DNA from: Ekhidna sp964289745
GTDB lineage: Bacteria > Bacteroidota > Bacteroidia > Cytophagales > Cyclobacteriaceae
Assembly: GCA_964289745.1 (NCBI GenBank)
Contig: CAXYMM010000001.1
Span: 1-64,000, forward strand
Length of the DNA: 64,000 bases
Direction of reading: 5' to 3'
Positions 58,705 through 64,000 of the stretch are shown piece after piece. Position 1 is the stretch's first letter; each line of letters opens with the position of its first letter. The translations under genes were made by a program, and so were the position numbers. The notes under the pieces were generated by a model. That model was not told the origin of the DNA. It did no database searches and was given only the letters and a program-made list of their open reading frames with translations.

Positions 58705-59583
58705 CTATTTATCGTTTGCGCAGAACTCTTTGAGTCTTCTGTTTTTGCTAGGTTCTCTAAGCTTTTGTAATCCTTTTTCTCTTATTTGTCTTACACGTTC
58801 TCGTGTAAGTCCCATAGCATCACCAATTTCCTCCAGCGTAAACGGATTGTCAAAACCTATTCCGAAGCCCATCTTAATCACCTCTCGTTCACGTGCAGTA
58901 AGAGTGAATAACGCACGCATGGTTTCTTCCTTTAAGGATTCGTTAAATACAAGATTTGCATCGGTAGCTCCGGTTGTAACGTTTTCTAAAATATCCAATA
59001 AAGAACCACTTTCATCCTCACCAAAAGGTGCATCCATCGACATCTGTTTCACTTCTGCCCCTAGCGTATTTCGAACTTCGCTTGGCTTCATCTCCAAGAT
59101 GTCGGCTAATTCTTCTTCGGTAGGCTCTCTTTCAAATTGCTGTTCTAGCTCAGCATAAGCTCTTCTGATTTGGTTTATCGCACCCGACTTATTCATGGGA
59201 AGCCTTACAATACGAGACTGCTCGGCAAGTGCTTGCATAATAGACTGACGAATCCACCATACAGCATATGAAATAAATTTAAATCCTTTTGTTTCATCAA
59301 ACTTCTTGGCTGCTTTGATTAGACCTAAATTACCCTCATTGATAAGATCGTTGAGCGGTAAACTCCTATTTTGATACTGCTTGGCTACAGATACCACGAA
59401 TCGAAGATTCGCTTTTACCAGCTTCTCCAACGCCAAGTCATCTCCCTCTTTTATTTTTTTTGCTAACGTTACCTCCTCGTCGGGGGTAATCATTGGCACA
59501 TTACTTACCTCAGTAAAATACTTTTCAAGCGTGTGGCTCTCTCTTCTATTGGTAATTGACTGGGTAATCTTCAGTTGTCGCAT
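58705..59583 (-). CDS. rpoD: RNA polymerase primary sigma factor RpoD/SigA
   Basis: A 292-residue group-1 sigma-70 factor of the short Bacteroidota type, which lacks region 1.1. Region 1.2 is KYFTEVSNVPMITPDEEVTL, region 2 includes ANLRFVVSVAKQYQNRSLPL, DLINEGNLGLIKAAKKFDET and KFISYAVWWIRQSIMQALAE for core binding, -7 element recognition and melting. Region 4.2 ends with EIGDAMGLTRERVRQIREKG, the -33 helix-turn-helix. It reads the TTTG/TAnnTTTG promoters that occur in this window, including one in front of itself. Confidence 0.97.
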   Translation of the reverse strand: MRQLKITQSITNRRESHTLEKYFTEVSNVPMITPDEEVTLAKKIKEGDDLALEKLVKANLRFVVSVAKQYQNRSLPLNDLINEGNLGLIKAAKKFDETKGFKFISYAVWWIRQSIMQALAEQSRIVRLPMNKSGAINQIRRAYAELEQQFEREPTEEELADILEMKPSEVRNTLGAEVKQMSMDAPFGEDESGSLLDILENVTTGATDANLVFNESLKEETMRALFTLTAREREVIKMGFGIGFDNPFTLEEIGDAMGLTRERVRQIREKGLQKLREPSKNRRLKEFCANDK

Positions 59584-59632
59584 ATGAATTCTTTAGGTAA
59601 AGTTTTATTTAACTAACTTTTTTTGCAATCGG

Positions 59633-59663
59633 CAAAGATAATTGCACAATTTACTTCCTGCAA
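59633..59663 (-). promoter_or_regulatory. Promoter of rpoD
   Basis: On the minus strand TTG (59663-59661) is followed after 20 bases by TATCTTTG (59640-59633), matching the Bacteroidota -33/-7 consensus TTG...TAnnTTTG. It lies 50 bases before the rpoD start codon. Confidence 0.55.
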
Positions 59664-60200
59664 TAGCAAATTACACTTTCAACTCAATAAACTAGTTTTA
59701 AGTTCTAACTATAGATATATTTATTCTATTCATCTAAAATATCATTAACTTTCTCCAATATTCTACTCGGATTTTAATTTGACCCAACTGTGAAAGGAAC
59801 AGTATTTACATTATCAGAATTATACCTTCAATCAGTATTAAATTTCGACGAGAAATTTTATAATTCGTGAGAAGGCTATTAGTATCTTTATTTTCTAACT
59901 TAAATAACGACCCAAATAACATACGGTTTTACAAAGAGAAAATCGGACAAAAGTATTAAACCATGGAGGAGAGCGCATCGCCCTAATACCTATCTTTGGG
60001 TGGGTACTCATAATATTGCACTGAAAATCGAATGGATAAATCCAAACGAAGTCTCTCATAATACGGAATACTTCATTTCACAAGTGAGCTATGAGCTATT
60101 TATTGACCTTCATTGATCCAGCTCATTTCACAAAGTTCTTTACGAGATATGTGGGCGTAAGTTCTAATGAGTTTAGACGAAATTAAAGCAAGCTTTAACG
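59664..60200. other. Long spacer between rpoD and manA
   Basis: About 540 bases, AT-rich and with stops in all frames for the most part. The half next to rpoD shows nothing recognisable. The half next to manA contains the AraC remnant at 60084-60186 and, before it, short open stretches on the plus strand that could belong to the same dead gene. Confidence 0.4.
60084..60186 (+). pseudogene. C-terminal remnant of an AraC-family regulator
   Basis: The plus strand reads VSYELFID in one frame, then, after a shift, DPAHFTKFFTRYVGVSSNEF followed by RRN and a stop. This is the end of the AraC double helix-turn-helix: family members have VS-x-I-A-Y-x-L-GF-x-DPA-HFT-K-FFKR-x-x-G-x-SP-x-EFR-R. A frameshift separates the two parts and nothing convincing of the rest remains. 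It lies beside the tail of manA, convergent with it. Confidence 0.7.
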
Positions 60201-61397
60201 CTAAACAGGACATTTAGCTTTGTAGAGTTCTGCTTTTTCGCTGGCTGAAATAGCGTAGTTTGAGTCTGCGGTCACAACAAAAGCTTCGCCTCGCCGAGCT
60301 TGGATTTTTACATTATTTGAAAAAACAGATACTGCTCCATCCATTATAATAAATAACTCAATTGAAGTGGATGTGTGATGATAGTGCTGCTCGACAGTTA
60401 AATCAATCTTGCTCAATTCAAAATCAGGAGATGGAGTACTGTAAACTTTCTCCACTCCATTATTCATTAAGACTCCCTCTAAAACGTTGGGGACTGTTTC
60501 TTCAAATCTTACATGTTTCAAAAGCTCATGCACATCCACATGCTTGGGTGTAAGACCTCCCCGAAGCACATTGTCTGAATTGGCCATCAGTTCAATATTT
60601 TGACCTTGCAAATAGGCATGCGGAATACCCACATCTTGAAAAATAGCCTCCCCTTTCTTCACTTTTACAAGGTTAAAAAAGAAGATAGAGTAGATTCCTT
60701 TATCTATTTTCTCCTTATTACAAAAGGAATGATAGGCTCTTGAAACCCAATATTCTGGCGATTCGATATTGAGCTGACCAGAATCGTACAATGGCAATAT
60801 ACGATTCATCAACGGGCTTAAAACCTCGTTGGTTTCCGACTGGGGTTCTTCCATTATTTTTTGATATAACCCAGAGCATCCCTTTTCTTCATAGACAGGC
60901 AGTAAAGGGTTTAACTCAGGAATACCAGTTAGCGTTTGGGTTAACCTCGGACGAGTCTTGAATCCATGCAACAACCAAAAATTACTCAATGCTACCATTA
61001 TTTCAGGCTTATGGTTGTCATCTTTATAATTTCTGCTCTTTGCTGAAAAAGGAATGCCCATTTTATTTTCAAGCGCAAAGCCTTTTTCTGCAGCTAATTT
61101 GGAGGGGTGTACCTGAATGGATAGCATATCTGCTACATCCAATATTTTAAATAAAAAAGGTAGCTGACCAAACTTTTTATAGACTGAAGGCCCAAGGGTT
61201 TTAGCTTGATCCATATCAATAAATTCTGTTAATGTTTGGTTTGTTTCACTTATGGTTGCTCCCCCCTTTTCATGAATTCCCATCCAATATTCTGCGAACT
61301 TTTTCTCAAAATTGGGGATGCCCAATAAGTCGGGAATAAAGGATGATCCGCCCCAATCGTAGTTTTGCACTATTCCTTTTATCTTAAAAAGATTCAT
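60201..61397 (-). CDS. manA: Mannose-6-phosphate isomerase, class I
   Basis: A 398-residue type I phosphomannose isomerase that interconverts fructose-6-phosphate and mannose-6-phosphate for surface glycan precursors. Zinc-site motifs are present: LSIQVHPSKLAAEKGFA, KPEIMVALSNFWLLHGF, the central FQDVGIPHAYLQGQNIELMA and NSDNVLRGGLTPKHVDV with the catalytic arginine. The C-terminal cupin-like part is normal. It reads NYDWGGSSFIPDLLG at the N-terminus, the standard class I start. Monocistronic. Confidence 0.95.
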   Translation of the reverse strand: MNLFKIKGIVQNYDWGGSSFIPDLLGIPNFEKKFAEYWMGIHEKGGATISETNQTLTEFIDMDQAKTLGPSVYKKFGQLPFLFKILDVADMLSIQVHPSKLAAEKGFALENKMGIPFSAKSRNYKDDNHKPEIMVALSNFWLLHGFKTRPRLTQTLTGIPELNPLLPVYEEKGCSGLYQKIMEEPQSETNEVLSPLMNRILPLYDSGQLNIESPEYWVSRAYHSFCNKEKIDKGIYSIFFFNLVKVKKGEAIFQDVGIPHAYLQGQNIELMANSDNVLRGGLTPKHVDVHELLKHVRFEETVPNVLEGVLMNNGVEKVYSTPSPDFELSKIDLTVEQHYHHTSTSIELFIIMDGAVSVFSNNVKIQARRGEAFVVTADSNYAISASEKAELYKAKCPV

Positions 61398-61779
61398 GTG
61401 TGCTTAGATTTAGTCTTGGGCAAAGTTGTGTGTATGAAAAAATTATCATCTGACTTTACTATTAAAAAAACACTTCTCGCAAAAGAAATCATAAATGGAT
61501 AGGTATTATTTGTTTTTTCTTTCTTTAAAGATTTCTAGATGAGCATCGAAAAGCTTTAGAGGCTTTCGCTAGAATGGCGCTAATTGCTTCCAGAGCTTTC
61601 GGTATAGGAGACAAAAGTAGTAACACCAAACAAGAAGCATTTCCACGAAGAAAAATGAAAATCTCTTCCCTCTGTATAGATGAAACCAAGTTACAAATAT
61701 GAAATTTCAAAAATTTGTTAATTATGATCACTAAATCTAAGATTCAACTAATTTCTCTCTTACATTATTTTTGCGCTGG
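61398..61779. other. Spacer with a protein-like fragment
   Basis: About 380 bases between divergent manA and batB. The plus-strand frame at 61532-61702 is open for 56 codons without a start and reads like protein (FLDEHRKALEAFARMALIAS, then RAFGIGDKSS and a basic end). I do not recognise it; it may be the 3' end of another lost gene. The opposite-strand frame over the same bases looks like its shadow. Confidence 0.35.
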
Positions 61780-62748
61780 ATGAAATGGATATATTCTATT
61801 GGAACTTTTGAGCTGGCGTTTATTGTACTATCCACACTGTTCTATCTGTTCTTTTTTGCGAGGGTTGTCAAAACAAATCGTAAGTTGAGGCTACCATTTC
61901 GAAGGGTATTTATCAAACTAATTCTTCGAACATTCTATTTCACCCTGATTGTTATTGCTCTTTTAGGCCCTAGCTTTGGAGACACCACTCGTGAAATTAA
62001 AACAGTAGGTAAGGATATTTTTTTATGTATAGACCTTAGCCAATCCATGAATGCCGCAGATGTGCAGCCCTCTCGATTGGCCAAAGTAAAGTTTGAACTA
62101 AAAAACATTATAGAAGCTTTCAATTCCGATAGAATAGGTTTGGTTATGTTTAGTAGTGAAGCATATCTCCAATGCCCACTCACCTACGATAACAATGCCC
62201 TAAATCTTTTTATACAGACACTCAATACCGAGATGGTTCCAAACTACGGGACAGACTTTGGACCTCCGTTAAAAATGTCCATGGATAAGTTGATTGATGA
62301 GGATACAATCCTTGGCAAAACAAAAGCTAAAATTGTGATACTTATCAGCGATGGAGAAGATTTTGGGGATGATACCGACGATATTGCCGAAGATTTGGAA
62401 AAAGCGAGAATCTCCTTATTCACACTAGGAGTTGGTACTCAGAAAGGGAGTAAAATACCAACGCATACTGGCTTTAAAAAAGATAAAAACGGAAATGAAG
62501 TGGTTTCTAGGCTCAACTCTTCTTCTCTTGAAGAATTGGCCAAAATGACGGATGGAGAGTATTATGAAATAAACGAAACAAGAAACGATACCAAACGATT
62601 AATCAGTGCTATTAATAATGTGGAAGGAGAACTGAGGGAGTCTAAAAAGATAGATGCTACTCAAAACAGATATTTTTATTTTCTCGGCATAGCTTTGGCA
62701 TTAATGCTTTTAGATTTAGCATTCGGTGTTAGATTAATAAAATTATGA
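61780..62748 (+). CDS. batB: VWA-domain membrane protein BatB
   Basis: About 322 residues from the ATG at 61780; a TTG lies nine bases upstream. It has two N-terminal membrane helices (about residues 8-30 and 45-65), a von Willebrand factor A domain with the complete MIDAS metal site (FLCIDLSQSMNAADVQPSRL, the later threonine in NYGTDFGPP and aspartate in VILISDGEDFGDD), and a final membrane helix (FLGIALALMLLDLAFGV). In Bacteroides bat genes sit in moxR-batA-batB-batC-batD operons linked to aerotolerance and stress. Here moxR and batA are not directly upstream. It overlaps batC by four bases. Confidence 0.88.
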   Translation: MKWIYSIGTFELAFIVLSTLFYLFFFARVVKTNRKLRLPFRRVFIKLILRTFYFTLIVIALLGPSFGDTTREIKTVGKDIFLCIDLSQSMNAADVQPSRLAKVKFELKNIIEAFNSDRIGLVMFSSEAYLQCPLTYDNNALNLFIQTLNTEMVPNYGTDFGPPLKMSMDKLIDEDTILGKTKAKIVILISDGEDFGDDTDDIAEDLEKARISLFTLGVGTQKGSKIPTHTGFKKDKNGNEVVSRLNSSSLEELAKMTDGEYYEINETRNDTKRLISAINNVEGELRESKKIDATQNRYFYFLGIALALMLLDLAFGVRLIKL

Positions 62749-63563
62749 AAATACTACTCGTCATTTTATTTGCTTTATTCAGCAATGATCCGAAGGAGAT
62801 TGCTAAAATCAATGCGCTCAAAAAAAAGGCAGAAGAAGCATATTTGGAGGGAAATTATGAGCAAGCAGCCATCACTTACCAACTTCTTACCGACTCACTA
62901 AAGGTAGAAGACGAATTCATCAAATTAAATCTCGGCCATTCGTATTATCATCTGGGAGACACAGCCAATGCAAAACTCAATTACGGCCAGCTAGGTATGT
63001 CGACTAACAAAAAGCTCAAATCTATCGCCTACCAACAATTAGGTGTAATGAGCAAAGATGAAGGAAAACTTGAACAGTCCTTACAACAATTAAAATCGGC
63101 TATCAAAAGCGACCCATCCAACAAAGAAGCAGTTTATAATTATGAAGTAGTAAAAAAGCTCCTGGAAAACAAAAAAAAGCAGGAGCAACAAAACAAAGAG
63201 AATAAAGAGCAGCGGAATCAAGAAGATCAAGAGCAACAAAATAAAGAGAATCAAGAGCAACAGAATCAAGAAAAAAACGAAGATCAAAATAAAGAAAATA
63301 AGAAGCAGGAGAAAAGCCAGAATCAAGAGCAGAACCAACAAGAAGAGCAAGCAAAGCAGCAACAAAAAGAAGGTGGGCAGGAAGAGCAAAGACAGAAAAA
63401 AACGAAAGATCAGATGACGAAAGAAAAATTAGACGAGATGGGGATTAGCGAAGAAAAAGCACTTCAACTACTGGAAGCCATGCGACAAAGTGAAATTAAG
63501 TACTTGCAAAACCAAAAAAGAAAAGCCACAAAAAAACCCTCAAGCGACAAGCCCGACTGGTAA
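62745..63563 (+). CDS. batC: TPR protein BatC with low-complexity Q/E/K/N tail
   Basis: A 272-residue protein with a short hydrophobic N-terminus (MKILLVILFALFS), about three tetratricopeptide repeats (for example KKAEEAYLEGNYEQAAITYQ and LEQSLQQLKSAIKSDPSNKE) and then a strongly repetitive region of Q, E, N and K (about residues 145-225, with units like QEQQNKEN). A final helix (KEKLDEMGISEEKALQLLEA and MRQSEIKYLQNQKR) resembles the BatC ending. BatC is thought to bind partners through its repeats in the Bat complex. It overlaps batB by four bases, consistent with one operon. Confidence 0.88.
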   Translation: MKILLVILFALFSNDPKEIAKINALKKKAEEAYLEGNYEQAAITYQLLTDSLKVEDEFIKLNLGHSYYHLGDTANAKLNYGQLGMSTNKKLKSIAYQQLGVMSKDEGKLEQSLQQLKSAIKSDPSNKEAVYNYEVVKKLLENKKKQEQQNKENKEQRNQEDQEQQNKENQEQQNQEKNEDQNKENKKQEKSQNQEQNQQEEQAKQQQKEGGQEEQRQKKTKDQMTKEKLDEMGISEEKALQLLEAMRQSEIKYLQNQKRKATKKPSSDKPDW

Positions 63564-63602
63564 TTATAGCGTCAATTTAAATCAACTTTTAAAAATCATA
63601 TC

Positions 63603-64000
63603 TTGAAAAAAGTATATATCGCATCCGCAGTAAGAACTCCAATAGGAAGTTTCGGAGGACAATTATCTGGATTCCCTGCAACTCAACTGGGGTCCTTCGC
63701 TATAAAAGAAGCCTTAGAAAAAGCAGGTATCGATGCCAAAGAGGTACAAGAAGTTTATATGGGGAATGTACTCTCTGCTAACCTTGGGCAAGCCCCTGCA
63801 AGACAAGCAGCATTAGGAGCTGACATAGACGTAAAAACTCCGTGCACAACCATTAACAAAGTTTGTTCATCTGGTATGAAAGCGGTAATGATTGGAGCGC
63901 AATCTATCATGCTGGGCATGAATGACATAGTAGTAGCTGGAGGTATGGAAAGCATGAGCAATATTCCATACTATATCCCAAAAGCAAGGTTTGGTTACAA
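63603..64000 (+). CDS. Acetyl-CoA acetyltransferase (thiolase), N-terminal part
   Basis: The first 132 codons of a thiolase cut by the window edge. The start is a TTG (63603) reading KKVYIASAVRTPIGSFGGQL; no ATG lies nearby in frame. The active-site cysteine is in TTINKVCSSGMKAVMIGAQS, followed by IVVAGGMESMSNIPYYIPKA. It condenses two acetyl-CoA, or cleaves acetoacetyl-CoA in the reverse direction, in fatty-acid, ketone-body or amino-acid breakdown. It begins 40 bases after batC and may be a separate unit. Confidence 0.93.
   Translation, partial: MKKVYIASAVRTPIGSFGGQLSGFPATQLGSFAIKEALEKAGIDAKEVQEVYMGNVLSANLGQAPARQAALGADIDVKTPCTTINKVCSSGMKAVMIGAQSIMLGMNDIVVAGGMESMSNIPYYIPKARFGY

Noticed and set aside
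61525..61731. 68-codon minus-strand frame in the manA-batB spacer
   Set aside because: The plus-strand frame over the same bases looks more protein-like; the minus frame appears to be its shadow.
63090..63389. 99- and 83-codon leucine-rich frames opposite batC
   Set aside because: Antisense shadows of the Q/E/N/K repeat tract.
1..64000. CRISPR array, tRNA or rRNA gene, prophage, toxin-antitoxin or defence system
   Set aside because: No regularly spaced repeats, cloverleaf-like sequences, phage genes or defence-gene motifs were found by eye.

Overview
The window looks like a chromosomal segment of a Bacteroidota bacterium, most likely a marine-type member of the order Cytophagales. The evidence is type IX secretion genes (porU, porV), a PorP/SprF protein paired with a giant gliding-type C-terminal-domain (CHU_C) protein, a short group-1 sigma factor without region 1.1, FtsX/MacB-like permeases of about 790 residues, Bacteroidota-type -7 elements (TAnnTTTG), AT-rich DNA, and starts that mostly lack Shine-Dalgarno sequences. 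The genus cannot be fixed from the sequence alone.

Layout. 1-4001: housekeeping run (SurA/PpiD-like foldase tail, DUF493, pterin dehydratase, rsmI, inositol phosphatase, ispF, mnmD). 4002-7295: a sparse region with a START-like protein, a SMUG2-type uracil-DNA glycosylase and remains of at least one and probably two dead genes. 7296-13213: an FtsX-like permease, a glycosyltransferase and two small unknowns. 13214-20759: a giant secreted CHU_C protein, divergent porP/sprF, and a Ste24-type M48 protease. 20787-24156: a wrecked TonB-receptor tail, an aminotransferase and lycopene cyclase. 24303-30347: a tryptophan/kynurenine catabolic operon (TDO, 3-HAO, ACMSD, kynureninase, KMO) whose IclR regulator and aldehyde dehydrogenase are both internally deleted. 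30684-35036: two paralogous PKD/cadherin/EF-hand/leucine-rich lipoproteins separated by an IS1595-type insertion. 35216-42536: dnaJ-grpE, obg-adk, serine dehydratase, hemE and an aspartate aminotransferase. 42601-47261: porV and porU. 47289-58665: pssA, MBL hydrolase, FAD oxidoreductase, a propeller/barrel outer-membrane protein, yicC, mazG, comB, gcvT, xth and a HEAT-like protein with a dead csaA behind it. 58705-64000: rpoD, manA, batB/batC and the start of a thiolase.

The most striking theme is gene decay. Several long spacers are not blank: they hold recognisable fossils of a phosphinothricin-type acetyltransferase, a TonB-dependent receptor, an IclR regulator, an aminomuconate-semialdehyde dehydrogenase, a CsaA-like tRNA-binding protein, an AraC regulator and possibly a PhyH dioxygenase. 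Two of them keep both ends and have lost the middle, and none carries an IS. The kynurenine operon therefore keeps every step from tryptophan dioxygenase to ACMSD (except a formamidase, not seen here) but has lost its next enzyme and its likely regulator. No CRISPR array, tRNA, rRNA, prophage or defence island was seen.
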